The notes: a model not told the origin generated them from the sequence alone. 64,000 nucleotides of DNA from Patiria pectinifera (GCA_029964075.1 CM057142.1:33730392-33794391), one strand, 5' to 3'. Shown: positions 34,057 to 48,000, counted from the stretch's first letter. Made by a program: numbers and translations.

Positions 34057-35250
34057 TTATCTTTCTTGGAGTGAAAGCAATCTCCGTAGGAAGGATGATT
34101 TCATGGGTATCTTTGAGAGTCGACATAGTATGATGCAACGTATAACCGCTTTGAACTCTGGATGCCTGGCCGTGTAAATCACAGGGTTTATGCAGCTGTT
34201 GGAGATGAACAGTGCGGCCAGAAATGGGAGAAATTTCTGGAATCTGTCCCGGAGTAGCACGATTGCTACTACGAAGGGAGTGCAGCAAACCAGAAAGAAG
34301 AAGAGGACGAGAAACAGACTCAGCGTAACTTCCCGGTTTCGACGGAGAAGAGGTCTGACCGAAGATCTGACCGGGTGCGTACGGGCGGCGCGTGACGATG
34401 GACGGTAGGCCGTCCAAGCCTGACGTCCAGTACCTCCCCGGAGATGACGATCGGGAGTAGGCACCTGCAACAGGTTGCTAGCTGGGACATTGCCATAGAC
34501 TGATGGTCGCGTCGTTCTGAGTCCTGCAGTTAGCCTCATGGCCCCTCCAACTACAGCCACTGTCTGTCTTGGATTGGCGTTGACTTTTCTTGCAACTTTC
34601 ATCACCGTGATGAGGATGAGTGCGTAGCTGACGAAAGTCACGACCAGCTGCACTGGGTAATAGACGGCCAGCATGATCTTGGAGTATGTATTGGATCCGT
34701 TGACTTTCAAAGTGAAGGAACAGGTGCTGAGTTCATCGCCATATCCGTACGAGCCGAACTCGGACACGATGGGCAGGATGCCGATCGTAAAGGGAATGAG
34801 CCAGTTCGTAGTGACTAAGGCTGCCAGACCACGACGATTGAACAACGAGATAAAACGGCTTCGGTTCCTGCGGCGAGTGATCAGGGCACGGAAGACGGCG
34901 ATAGACGTGATGTTATTTATGCTGCAACCGATACAAACGACGACTAAAACTCCATGAAAAGTGCACAGACTCTCTGAAACGAGTAGCTTTGCCCTGTTCT
35001 CGCTCAGCACCGCCAGGATCATGATGGGCAAACTCAGGCAAGTGATGAGGTCCGCCACGGCCAAGTTGACCACAAAAACGTTGGTGGTTGTGCGAGGTTT
35101 ATGGGAGAGAACCACGGCCAGCAAGACAGAGATGTTACCCAGCACACCAGCGACAAAGATCAGACCGTACAAAGCTGCTAACAACTGCTTCTCGGCATAG
35201 TTGTCGTAGACGGACAAACCAACGTATTCTTTTAGTGTAATGTTCGGCAT
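34057..35250 (-). CDS. Rhodopsin-class (class A) G-protein-coupled receptor, single exon, orphan
   Basis: A 397-aa seven-helix receptor on one exon, with an N-glycosylation site at Asn3. TM1 has GNISVLL (Asn39). TM2 has NLAVADLITC (Asp67). Cys96 at the top of TM3 can pair with Cys177 in loop 2. TM4 has Trp150. TM6 has CCTP (Pro325) and TM7 NPVIY (355-359). The DRY site at the end of TM3 reads FRA (120-122). The third cytosolic loop is long and basic (about residues 218-307). Overall it looks closest to the melatonin-receptor/moody/Tre1-like invertebrate orphans, from memory and unaligned. The ligand is unknown. It sits in a tandem duplication whose other copy is dead. Confidence 0.88.
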   Translation of the reverse strand: MPNITLKEYVGLSVYDNYAEKQLLAALYGLIFVAGVLGNISVLLAVVLSHKPRTTTNVFVVNLAVADLITCLSLPIMILAVLSENRAKLLVSESLCTFHGVLVVVCIGCSINNITSIAVFRALITRRRNRSRFISLFNRRGLAALVTTNWLIPFTIGILPIVSEFGSYGYGDELSTCSFTLKVNGSNTYSKIMLAVYYPVQLVVTFVSYALILITVMKVARKVNANPRQTVAVVGGAMRLTAGLRTTRPSVYGNVPASNLLQVPTPDRHLRGGTGRQAWTAYRPSSRAARTHPVRSSVRPLLRRNREVTLSLFLVLFFFLVCCTPFVVAIVLLRDRFQKFLPFLAALFISNSCINPVIYTARHPEFKAVIRCIILCRLSKIPMKSSFLRRLLSLQER

Positions 35251-38200
35251 TTTTCTCTTTTGGAGTATGAAATCGCGTTGAAAAAGACGGTAAAGCTCTT
35301 TTTAGTTGTGGTCGGCAATAAGCTATACCGCTACTCCAATAGCGCCATCCTGGCTTTAGCCTTTTTGTAGTGTCATCTTTTTCCTATTCCCCAATTCCCC
35401 TGTCACACTTTTTAAACAAACAAAACATGTCCTTCGTTTACTTGAGAACGTGACTAGCCGTGTCGTTAATGTTTATGACCTTTTGTGAAAACAAACAGCC
35501 TTCCTAACAAAATGATTTGAAATTCCCATCAATCTTATTAGCACGATTTGGTCACTACGTACAGTAAAACGAGGCTATTTGCTGGCAAATCATGGGGAGC
35601 CAATCCCGTTGGACGGAGGGGGGGGGGGGGCTGTTAATAGACCTTCCCGCACTCCCCAACCTACGCATCTCGTCACCTTATACAACTTCAGTATTTTCTT
35701 TTTATTACCTTGCCAAGAGCATGAGTTATAAAATTTAAACACTTACGAAAGAGACTTGAATGAGTAATTGAGTGTGTCGACCAAAAACAAATTCGACTGC
35801 AAAATTACGTCATGGTCGGAAATTCGTCTTCACCTGCCATTTTCCGAACAGATATTTCATAAAAAGTTTAGAATAAATTTTGAATAATAGTAGAAATAAT
35901 GGTAGAAACCACTTTTTGTTACACTGTATTGTCTGTTAATAACTAGTCGGGTTGGAAGTTCAATTTTAGCGATTTAGCGAAATTTGAATCAAATTACCGT
36001 AGGCCTACATTAAAACAGAACAAGACAGTTTCAAACTTGTTACATTCACAAATGCTCGGTCCAACGGTTGTTATGTCTGTTTGTTAAACTTCTTTATCAG
36101 CTGCAGACCGAAAACAATTTAGAATTGATACAACGATGTGCGTCTGCTCCAGTCATAGATCATCTGGCAGTTTTATTGATTTCAATACACCTATATGTAT
36201 ACACTGAAAACCAAATCAGGGTCAGGGTCTTATCAGGATGACGAATTATCTTGTCAGGATTACGAGTTTAATTCCGTCATTTTAGACACGATGTTCCTCT
36301 CGCCAAGAAAACGTGGCGAAACTAGGCGGGGAGGGGGGAGCTCGAGCCACGCCTTTCCCCCGGGGTTTAGAGTTTTTTTGGGTAAAACAAATTAGTTATT
36401 TAATCTGGAATCCACCAGTGCCCGTCCTGCAAATTAGACGCAAGTTATACGCCACTGTATAGCAGTAGCGGATCTAGAGGGGGTTGGGAGGTTGCAACCA
36501 CCCCATTCCACCACCCCCTCGTTCGGCCGCTGACTAATGTTATGATACTATAATTATGGGGCCAAAAATAATATGTGGAATGCTAAGGTTCCTAAATGTA
36601 TTCTTTTATTGCCTTAGAATGCAGGAGAAAGCATCGTAGATTTCAAAACTTGGGGGAAGCCCAGGACCCTCTAGCAAGACGTGTCTTCGGCACCCCTGCA
36701 CTTAACACCCCCCCTTCCCCGTTTCCTTAAAGCTAGATCCTCCCTTGTGTAGAATGGTAAGATTTGGAATTCAGTGTATGAAACACATTACACAGGATTG
36801 ATTTTTTTCAGTAATATAAATATTTCTGAATATTGCCCTGTTCACAATTAGGCCTATATGCGAAATATTTAAAACACAATTTCGTAGAGTCCGGGCAGAA
36901 AATGGGTAAACAAGTGATTTAAAAACCTTGAAATCTATCAAACATCTGGTGTTTTTTTTATTTATTTTTTAATTTTTTTCCCTCCTTTGTCCATATAAGT
37001 AATGTCTTTCGAGAAAGTAACGAGCTAAGAAACACTGTAGTTCAATGAACATTTGGCCAGCTCCAGTCAAGACATAGGGTAATACGGATTCATAAAGTGA
37101 GATATAATTACATGTATTCCCACTGGCCTCGATTTTACAAAATACTATTCGTGAGTTTAATAATCGGCCGCGGACGTTATACGGTCCACGAACATAGTAC
37201 AAATACATCTATGGCAACGTAGTCACTCGAACGACACCCATTACATCGACAAGATCTAGTCATCAAAATAATCATAATCGCACGTAAAAGCTCTAGCTAC
37301 ATAAATTATGTTGTCGTTGAATACGAGCCAATATTTTCTGGGTATCGCAACCCCAAAACCTATGGCATAATCAATACAATATTTGAATAGTGCTATTGTA
37401 TATAGTCAATGGAATGCCTTAGTGTTATAATAATTATTGCCTAAACATGTCATTAATTGAATCTTTTTTTACCTCTATAGGAACAAAAAGTCACACGTCT
37501 AAGAGCTAACAGTCACAACATACAATTTCATTTGTATTTAATTTCCTGGGATTAATTCTGGTTGCATAATGCTGGAATCTTTGAGTATACGAGACAAATT
37601 GTGTTGATATCACAACCCCAAAAACTAATATCTTTTTAATGGTTCTGTTATAACTGTACAGTAATTGAAATGACTTCGGATGTATAATTTCCGAAACACT
37701 TCATTAATTCAACTCCATTATCTTTACCTGGATGAACTAAAATTCAGGAAGAAAGATTGATTCGTATTTAATACAAGTCTATATTATCAGTGTATAACAT
37801 CCAATAGTTTAAGGATTGTTGTCATTTATTCAGAAACCTTTTGAAAATGATAGAGCATTGCATCATGAGCATACAAATTCAATGTAGCTAGACCAGCATC
37901 TTTAGTTTAATACAGTGAAATCTTTAACTATAAGCAATCGAAATCTGGAAAAGCATTACACCTACTTTAATTTAAGTATAGCAAAGTACAGTGAAATCCT
38001 GATAAGCCAAATCTCAAGGGAACAGGTTAAAAATTGACTTCAGCAGAGTTTGAGTTAAGCAGGGTTGTATATCATTGTTATACTACTGAAGGCAATGGAT
38101 TTTTGTTTGAGTTATCTGAGTTTGACTTGTCGAGATTTGACTGTATTAGGCTACTGACAAAAGCCTGATGCAGACACGAATTCGATATCATTTTCGTAAT

Positions 38201-39039
38201 ATTAAAACTAAACTACTTCATAGTTTAATGTATGGGGAAAAGCCTCTGGTACTTAAAGAAGAAAATATATCAATAAAAGAAATGGAAAAAAACGATTTTA
38301 TTCTTCCATTTCGAGAAAAATCCTTGCCTCGGGCCGAATCGCAATTGCCTCTGTCAGTTCATTATTTTCTGTCCAGGGGTTACTGTCGCTTTTCCTTTTT
38401 TTTTTGTTTTTTTTTTTTTACATAAGTTGCTTTAAAGGCCATAGCATGTGAGCAATTTTGCCTTTTTAACTTTTTAAGTTGCCTTCTCCGTGATTTACGA
38501 CAAATTATATTTTTTTGTCCTGATGAGTTTCTCTTTACATGTTTTATTTTAAGGGAAAAAACTACTTGTTTTTCTATTTCCAACGTCTGCAACTCTCTGA
38601 AAAAAAGCTTCAATGTTGGGGTTGCTTTTGCGTCTCTATAAGCACACAAAATCCGCAAGAATTTGGGGTTTTTTTTCGGTGAATTTCAAAAAACACACGA
38701 GGAGATGACTTTTGTCGGCCTTTGCGGTATCATAAAAGACTGACTGAGAGGCGTGCAGTGTAAATGAAATTAAAATATAGCAAACAAAGCTTCATGTATT
38801 TGGATTTCTCTACCAGACAGCTTACGAACGTTGTGCAGGATCCAAAAGGTTAAGGATCAGGTACGTATAGGTTTTTGGGTGGTAAAAAATAATCCATGAA
38901 AAACTGATGACATTAACTCGTGATGAGGTAACATTTACCGATAATGAAGATCATCTGTCTATTAACAAAGCCTTAAAGATGCATGATGCACATTAATAAC
39001 GGATGCCTGGTTGAACGGAATATCATGTAGCCATACTGG
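35251..39039. other. Intergenic region between GPCR and XDH-like gene
   Basis: Up to about 37540 this is the remainder of duplication unit B. From there to 39039 it is AT-rich with no coding frame of note. A possible minus-strand polyadenylation signal AATAAA for the XDH-like gene is at 38548-38543, about 490 bp past its stop. Confidence 0.5.
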
Positions 39040-39090
39040 CTACGGACGCACAAAAAATGGCGTGTACGTCCCTTCATCGACCTGCGCAAT
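39040..39090 (-). CDS. XDH: XDH-like terminal exon and stop
   Basis: Acceptor TTTTCTTGTGCCCAACAG. Encodes [16 protein letters not shown] then TAG (39042-39040), phase 0 with the previous exon. The ending resembles the P-rich C-termini of XDH and AOX (human XDH ends CKPWSVRV, AOX1 SYVPWNVPI). It is the least certain exon because it is short. Confidence 0.78.
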   Translation of the reverse strand: MAQVDEGTYTPFFVRP

Positions 39091-42000
39091 CTGTTGGGCA
39101 CAAGAAAATAATGAATAAGGGTTAAACATACTTATATCACCAAGTCTCCAAGTCGTAAGCATAGACATTATGTGTTTAGCAAAACACTGGTTACCAGTCG
39201 AAATGTTGAAGAAGTTCGGGCGCGGATTATTGTTAACCGTAGTTCGACTAACTTAGTTCGAACGAAGGAAATGGTTGGACTAATTTGTGAACTGTTTGGA
39301 AACAACAGGCACGGTTTCATGGCTGGTTATCATAAAGCGCAATAAGGACCAAGGTCTAAACAGTTTCGTGATGACATTTTGAACATCGGTTCACTGAGAG
39401 GCCTTCCGCCTTCGCACGTTGCTATTAGTGCGCAGGCGTAAGTTATGTCACGAATCAACCACTTTAGTCGACTTATGGTACTCGCCCGAACTTGCTCAAT
39501 TGATTCCGATTTGTTTCAGTTGATTTCTGAAGCAGATACATCTTTATTGGGCTCCGTGAATTGAATACAGGTCTTTCTTGAAACCCTTGATATGCTTGCA
39601 AACAAAATAGGAATGTTTAGGGAAAACTTCGGGTGTGGATTATATTTCACAGCTGAATCATTCTATGCCGAAAATACTGTTTCGCAAATTTACGTGCGCA
39701 ACATTAATCACACACGGTACGTTTTGGACAGCAACTTGTTCTGCTATGAGCAGGTGTTTTATGTGGTTATAAAATTTTCCCTTGTTTAAAGCCGCCAGTC
39801 AATTATCTTCTAAGTGCACTGTCTGGCAACTGTCTGGCATGTGGCTTTTTGTTGTTTTGACATGAATAGGGTCTTGCGTAGTGCGGGGAAGTACCTGTGG
39901 CCCAAAGGGCCACCGTTGGCGAGTTCTGATAAACATTTTTTGTAAACGCTGCGCAGGGTTAAGGGAAAATATAGAGGTATTTTGTTAAGACTAGCATTTG
40001 ACTATATACTTTCGAGGTGTAATTTCAGTTAGTTTGTTTCCGTTGTTTAGTTGGGCACATAGACTGAATAGGCCAAATATAAATTTTGAAACGGACTCAA
40101 AATGGACTGAAAGCAACTTTATGGAAATGCGGCTTTATAGGCCTACCTGTTTGGTGAACTGGTCTTGACAGGCCATGCGGATTCTCTCTGCCGTGGCTGG
40201 GCTGTCTAGACGGAATGCTCTAGGGATGCCGGCATCGTCTCTGGCTGACTGGATGGCATCCTTGATGGCGAAGAAGATGGAAGCTGCCAGGTACAAGGGT
40301 GGTTCTCCCACACCCTACAAAATGAATGTGGAAGAAGGGGTGTTAGTAAAAGATATTAGTGTAAAGAGGCATAGTGTACACGTGTAGCACAGTGGCGGAT
40401 ATATTGGGGTGGTGTTAGGGTGTCTAAGCCACTTCTTGGGTCGCAAAGAAATAGGAGACTCATGCAGAAAAACACGGTAAATGCTTGTTAACACCCCTCC
40501 CCCTTGCAGCTAAAGCACCCCTCATGCTCCCAACCTGGATCCGCCCCTGTGGCTGGTATGCGTATTTATAGGTGGCAAGCAGAATTGTTATCGCCGTCAC
40601 GAGTCGGTCACCAGTCGATCACGAGCCGATCACGAGTTGATCACGATTCTATCACGAGTCGATCTCGAGTCGATCACGAGTCGATCACGAGCCGATCACG
40701 AGTCATTTACAAGTCGTCCAGTCTCAAGGCAAGTGACAGCTAGCTGTTGGCATGAACCGTTTGACAAAAGGATTCCTTTTTTATTTCATTGTACACCACC
40801 CGTTAATAATTGTGACATGACTTATTACAACTGTGGCCAGGATATATGGAAGGAAAGTACTGATAGCTTAATAAGGCGAATGAGTTCCAATATGAGGGGA
40901 ATTTAAAAAAAAATTAAAAAAATAAGAGATTGACAGGTGGAGTTTGGGTGGGGGAGTCAGGTGGACGCCGGTGTGGCGGGGAGCACGAAAAGTCATTCGG
41001 CAATCTATATGAGCCGCCAATCAAACTGAGGGATGCGAGCGAGAGAAGAGGGGGCCCCGCTCGACGGTTTCCCGTGCAAAACTTAAATTTACGGCACTCT
41101 CATGTGCCATGTGACGTCATGCCGTTAGGCAACCGTCGGACAACCCAAACGTAAGCACATTTTGCGTGTTATTTGGTCCACATTAAACAGTATTATGCCA
41201 TCAATTTTACACCATTCCTATGGGGGAGTGTGTGATTAGGGTTCGTGACTCATGATCAGAGGGTCAGGGGCTCGAATCCAGCTGCCGGTCATTATGTATG
41301 TCCTTGGGCAAGCCACTTCACCCCCACCTGCCTATAAATGGGTACCGGCATTAGCTGGGGAGTAACCTGCGATGGACTAGCATCCCATCCAGGCGGAATA
41401 CAAATATATTCAGTCGTTTCATGCCACTGAAACCGGAGATAAACGCCGGCCTGATGGCCACATTGACAGACTTCGTTTGCTGAGAGTTGGCATCACGTGA
41501 CCACAACATCCAATTTTGTAAACAAAATGTCACATGGTCTGTAGGTTCTTAAATTACAAGTTCACGTCAACACTATCTACCCCACTTTCTTATAACAAGA
41601 CTGGGCAAGGCTAGTAAAGCTCGTCCAAGAGCACACATGGTTCATTCGATTGATTCAGGCTATTGGTGGGTGCGGACATCTGAACATTTTTTTTTACATT
41701 GGCTCTAGCACGCTCCAAGACCTATGTTCTTGAAACTCAATGGTTCTTGAGTCCGGAGTGCTGAATGTTAACACACATCAACTGATGAAAACTGGTGTGC
41801 TGATGAGAAGATGTTTTCATTATGGATGACGTCAATCCGCCCCGATCTATCCACTGGAAGCTTCTTCTCAATGCATCTGGCCTACAGCAGCATGATTCAG
41901 CCCATTCATGTATGCGGGATAATACCATACGATAGCACATGCCCCACTCATGTGACGGGGAGTGAGTCAGTCAGCCATATCAGTCGGGGCGGGGAGTCGG

Positions 42001-45000
42001 GGAGGGAAGTCAGTCAGTCAGTGAGAGAGTCGCAAAGAGGACATAGACTCGCCCTCTCCCCCAGCAAAACTGGTCAAATTCACATCATGATTTAATGATT
42101 TCGTGATGGAATGATCCAAGAATTCTCCCGAAGCTCAAAAGAGAAAACACTATCAAAACGGATTCTTCAGGACCAACAATTCCTAGTCAAGTCAGATGGT
42201 GTTTTTCCCAAACTCAACTCAATTAGGTTTTTTTTTTCAATGCAAGGGATTGATATTCAGAGCTGAGTAATAATTATGGCCCAAAGCTCGCAAACACAAT
42301 TCGTCACTTAATATATAGACATATTTGCGCACATTCATATGGGCGTATTTCGAAGTACGTTGAGTTGCAAGTCAGGTTCTCGGACTATATTTTCCCCCTT
42401 CGCAAAAAAAACAAAATCCTCCAAACCACAAAAAGCATCCAATGGGAATCGAACTCGCACCATCGGAGTTGTACTCCAATGTAGTATCCATGACACTACA
42501 GCAGTGACTCGATCGATGTGGTAGTTACATTATACTATTGCATATATAGAGGCCTCCAGCATAATTCCATCTATACTAACAGCGTGTGGTATGGAAAAAA
42601 TAGCGCGACCGGCTGGGTTATTTTTCAAGATGGCCGCCAGCTTTTTCTTAAAATGGCTGCCACTTGGACTCAGGAAATGACATACCAGCTTTATATGGGC
42701 TAGATGCAACAGACAAAGAGACCAAAATGATATAGGCCTACTGTTTAAAATTTATCATTTTTTCGGTGGTTTTTTTTTTCAAATTTCTTTTTTTTTAAAG
42801 GAGGCGGCCTCCAAAAAGGAAGCGGGCGGGGACGCTAAACATGGGTGTTTTTTTTTGCCTTATTTATACACAAAACAGATATTTACATTTGAATTTCCAT
42901 AAATTTCGACACAGCAGCATAATTCATCAGAGTTTATATACATATGAAGAGATTACTCCAGTTGATTACTCCTAAATGTGACAAATTAGTAACCCCAATA
43001 ATTACCTGTAAATAGTCCTATTGAAAACTGTAACTTTCTTACTTCACTTAAAACTATTAAACATTTTTTTGATAATTATCATAGTTTTATACAATTTTGG
43101 AAATACGCGATCTTTCCAAACAAGTCTGGATTATCTACAATCCATCGTATTCTCCCTACAATTTACGATATATATACCTGATGAGCTTCATAATTGCCAA
43201 GCAACTTAACTACTGGATATACTTTATTTACACGGTTTTCGTTTAATATGGCAATTCATATGTTTTCCAATTTCCCGTCCTCAAATACGAACAGTCAGTG
43301 CAAGTGCATGCGTGCGGGGTTCTGAAATTGCAGTAAAACACACTGTGAAACCCACCCACGATTTCTACGATATATACCAAATAATTGTGCATTGTGCAAA
43401 TCAGTGCAGCCTCAGTATTCAAATCATCCTTCTTTCGTACGAGCATTACCCCCAGTTTTAATCTTACGTTCACCAACATGGCTGCACGCGGGATGCTTTT
43501 TCTCGTACAGTTTGTAAGGAGACGATCTTGTCATGATCTTGTTAACGAACAGCTGAGACTTAGGATATAGTCATTCAAACAGCAGCAAACTAGCTATCTG
43601 ACTCTCCCTTTCCTAATTACAACACCTTGACTTTAAGTATTACTCTAAGAAAAAAATTTAAATTTTAAATTAATTGAAATTTTTATTATATACAATGCGC
43701 TAAGACCAGGAAACACCCATATTTTATTGACCTAAAATTACATTAATTAATATTTCAATTAAAAAAATGTGTTTCGTTCGGTTTCTGAAGCGGGTTGCAG
43801 TTAACAGCTTCCCGGAATATGCTGATATTGACATGGTTAGATTTCGAAATAATAGCAAGAATTTTCCTGTAGTTTGTCCTTTTGGCCGGCATTTTTTTGA
43901 GTGATGTCATTTAATTGGCAAATATTCTCCCCGCGGCTGACCTGTCCCAGATTGAAGGAGCGGCATCGAGGCTCATCCCGGCACGCCGAACCACACGCGA
44001 TGACACCCTTGGTGGTGGCGAACTCCTTGATGACGTGACCGGTCAGGCATTGGGATGTGAGGCGGCCATCAGCGTCGGTCTTCAGGCAAAACATCGACGG
44101 GGAAGCCAACTTATTGACACCAACTGGATTAGCAGTTGACTCGGTGTCGACTTGGTTGACAAAAGACTCGGTATCGACTGGGTTGACAGCAGTGTCGGTA
44201 TTGACTTGGTTGATAGTAGACTCGGTCTCGACTGGGTCGACAGTAGACTCGGTGTCGACTGGGTTGACAGTAGACTCGGTGTCGACTGGGTTGACAGTAA
44301 ACTTGGTGTCGGCTGGGTTGACAGGAGACTCGGTATCGACTGGGTTGACAATATACTCGGTGTCGACTGGGTTGACAGTAAACTTGGTGTCGGCTGGGTT
44401 GACAGTAGACTCGGTATCGACTGGGTTGACAGTATACTCGGTGTCGACTGGGTTGACACTAGACTCGGTATCGACTGGGTTGACAATAGACTCGGTATCG
44501 GCTGGGTTGACAATAGACTCGGTATCGGCTGGGTTGACAGTAGGCTCGGTGTCGACTGGGTTGACAGTAGACTCGGTATCGGCTGGGTTGACAGTAGGCT
44601 CGGTGTCAACTGGGTTGACAGTAGACTCGGTATCGACTGGGTTGACAGTATACTCGGTGTCGACTGGGTTGACAGTAAACTCGGTATCGACTGGGCTGAC
44701 AGTAGACTTGGTATCGACTGGGTTGACAGTAGACTCGGTATGGACTGGGTTGACAGTAGACTCGGTATGGACTGGGTTGACAGTAGACTTGGTGTCGGCT
44801 GGGTTGACACTAGACTCGGTATCGACTGGGTTGACAGTAGACTCGGTATCGACTGGGTTGACAGCAGACGTATTATCGACTGGGTTGACGGCTGTCACTA
44901 ACTCGTTGTCGACGAATGGGTTGACAGTTGACTTAGTATCCACAGAGTTGACAGACGTCTGGGCCGGAAATTTGTCGATAGTTGAAACAGTAGCGCCTGT

Positions 45001-48000
45001 GATGATTTAATGATTTCATGATGGGATGAATCCAAGATTTCTCCAGAAGATCGAAAGAGGAAACACTATCAAAACGAATTCTTTCAGGACAACAATTCTT
45101 AGTATAGTCAGATGGTGGTTTTTCACAAACACAACTCAATTAGGTTAGTTTTTTTCAATGCAAGGAATCGATATTCAGAACTGAGTAATAATTGTGGCCT
45201 AAAGTTCGCAAACACAATTCGTCACTTAATGTTCGTCCTTCAAACCAAATAGACACATTTGCGCGCCTAATCGTATGAGCAAACGTTATTAAGAGAGCAC
45301 CAACAGTCCAGTAAGCCAGATAACATTTATTTTAACACCATAACATTACTATGAAACTACTAGCAGAACTGTAAGCAGTTCTGACTTATACTGTAAAAAG
45401 AATCAGGTAAAATTCGAAGAGAGACCACATTATTGACACCAATTTTCCACGAAAATCTATTTTTACTTCACAACATTACATTGTACTATGAAATTATCAT
45501 AAACATAATGGACCTATAAGCACTGAGATTTAGGCCCTCCAAAAAACATGTTTAGCGTCCTGCCTTTTTGGGAAAAAAAAGGAAGGCCCTTTTTTCCAAA
45601 ATGGTTGCCCGATCCATTGTCCAAAACGACCGGCCGGCGCTATTTTTTCCGTACGCCTTTTTTCTGTACACATGCATATGGGAGTATTTCGAAGTACGTT
45701 GAGTTGCAAGTCAGGTTCTCGGACTTTATTTTCCCTTGCAAAAAAAAATCCTCCAAATCACAAATGGGAATCAAACTCACACCATCGGATTTGTAATCCA
45801 ATGTAGTATCCATGACACTACAGCAGTAACTCGATCGATGTGGTAGTTTTAAACATTATACTATTGCATATATACATGTAGAGCCCTCCAGCATAAATCC
45901 ATATATACTAACAGCGTGTGGTATGGAAAAAAAATAGCGCGACCGGCTGGGTTATTTTTAAAGATAGCCGCCAGCTTTTTCTTAAAATGGCTGCCACTTG
46001 GACTCAGGAAATGACATACCAGCTCTTTATGGGCCAGATGCAACAGACAAAGAGACCAAAATGATATAGGCCTACTGTTTAAAATTTATCATTTTTTCGG
46101 TAATTTTTTCTTCAAATTTCTTTTTTTTTTAAAGGAGGCGGCCTCCAAAAAGGAAGCGGGCGGGGACGCTAAACCTGTTTTTTTTTTGCCTTATTTATAC
46201 ACAATACAGATATTTACATTTGAATTTCCATAAATTTTGACACAGCAGCATAATTCATCAGAGTTTATATACATATGAAGAGATTACTCCAGTTGATAAT
46301 CCTCAATGTGACAAATTAGTAACCCCAATAATTACCTGTGAATAGTCCTATTGAAAACTTTAACTTTCTTACTTCACTAAAAACTATTAAACATTTTTTT
46401 GATAATTATCATAGTTTTATACAATTTTGGAAATACGCGATCTTTCCAAACAAGTCTGGATTATCTACAATCCATCGAATTCTCCCTACAATTTACGATA
46501 TATATACCTGATGAGCTTCATAATTGCCAAGCAACTTAACTACTGGATATACTTTATTTACACGGTTTTCGTTTAATATGGCAATTCATATGTGTTCCAA
46601 TTTCCCGTCCTCAAATACGAACAGTTGGTGCATATAGCAAAATCTGTTCCTTGCTCTTTGGTCAGTGCAAGTGCATGCGTGCGGGGTTCAGAAATTGCAG
46701 TAAAACACACTGTGAATCCCACGATTTCTACGATATTTCTAAATAATTGTGCATTGTGCAAATCAGTACAGCCTCAGTATTCAAATCATCCTTCTTTCGT
46801 ACGAGCGTTACCCCCAGAAATTAGACAGTTTTAATCTTACGTTCACCAACATGGCTGCAAGCGGGATGCTGTTAACATAACTGCAACGTTCTTTTCTCGT
46901 ACAGTTTGTAAGGAGACGATCTTGTCATGATCTTGTTAACGAACAGCTGAGACTTAGGATATAGTCATTCAAACAGCAGCAAACTAGCTATCTGACTCTC
47001 CCTTTCCTAATTAAAACACCATGACTTTAAGTATTACTCTAAGAAATTTTTTTTTTTAAATTAATTGAAAGTTTAATTAATATACAGTGCGCTAAGACCA
47101 GGAAACACCCATATTTTATTGACATAAAATAAAATAAATTAATATTTCAATTAAACATGTGTTTCGCTCGGTTTCTGAAGCGGGTTGCAGTTAACAGCTT
47201 CCCGGAATACACTGATATTGAAATAATTCGATTTCGAAATGAAAGCAAGAATTTTCCTCATAGTTTGTCCTTTCGGCCGGCATCTTTTCGAGTGATGTCA
47301 TTGAATTGGCAAATCTTCTCTCCGCGGCTGACATGTCGCAGATTAAAGGAGCGGCATCGAGGCTCATCCCGGCACGCCGAACCACACGGGAAAACACCCT
47401 TGGTCGTGGAGAACTCCTTGATGACGTGACCGGTCAGTCACTAGGATGTGAGGCGGCCATCAGCGTCGATCTTCAGGCAGAACATCGACGGGGAAGCCAA
47501 CTTATTGACACCAACTGGGTTAGCAGTCGACTCCGTGTCGACTTGGTTGACAGAAGACTCGGTATCGACTGGGTTGACAGGAGTGCCGGTATCGACTGGG
47601 TTGACAGCAGTGTCGGTATTGACTTGGTTGATAGTAGACTCGGTCTCGACTGGGTCGACAGTAGACTCGGTATGGACTGGGTCGACAGGAGACTTGGTAT
47701 CGACTGGGTTGACAGTAGACTCGGTATCGACTGGGTTGACAGTAGACTCGGTGTCGACTGGGTTGACAGTAAACTTGGTGTCGGCTGGGTTGACAGTAGA
47801 CTCGGTATCGACTGGGTTGACAGTATACTCGGTGTCGACTGGGTTGACAGTACACTCGGTATGGACTGGGTTGACAGTAGACTCGGTATTGACTGGGTTG
47901 ACAGTAGACTCCGTGTCGACTGGGTTGACAGTAGACTCGGTGTCGACTGGGTTGACACTAGACTCGGTATGGACTGGGTTGACAGTAGACTTGGTGTCGG

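Larger units (their letters stand above)
32105..37540. repeat. Tandem duplication unit B (intact GPCR)
   Basis: Homologous to unit A as described there. It carries the complete GPCR and a degenerate minisatellite (33205-33680), and it lacks the three unit-A insertions. The outer boundaries are approximate because similarity fades. Confidence 0.78.
42090..45000. repeat. Tandem duplication unit 1 of the lectin locus
   Basis: Homologous to unit 2 (45001-48390) throughout, from GATTTAATGATTTCGTGATG at the left to the repeat array and TAGCGCCTGT at the right. The junction at 45000/45001 joins the end of unit 1 (inside the lectin gene) directly to the start of unit 2, as expected for a simple head-to-tail duplication. 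Confidence 0.88.

Noticed and set aside
47191..47397. Separate 68-codon gene starting [10 protein letters not shown]
   Set aside because: It is an out-of-frame reading of the decayed PAN domain; comparison with unit 1 gives the true frame.
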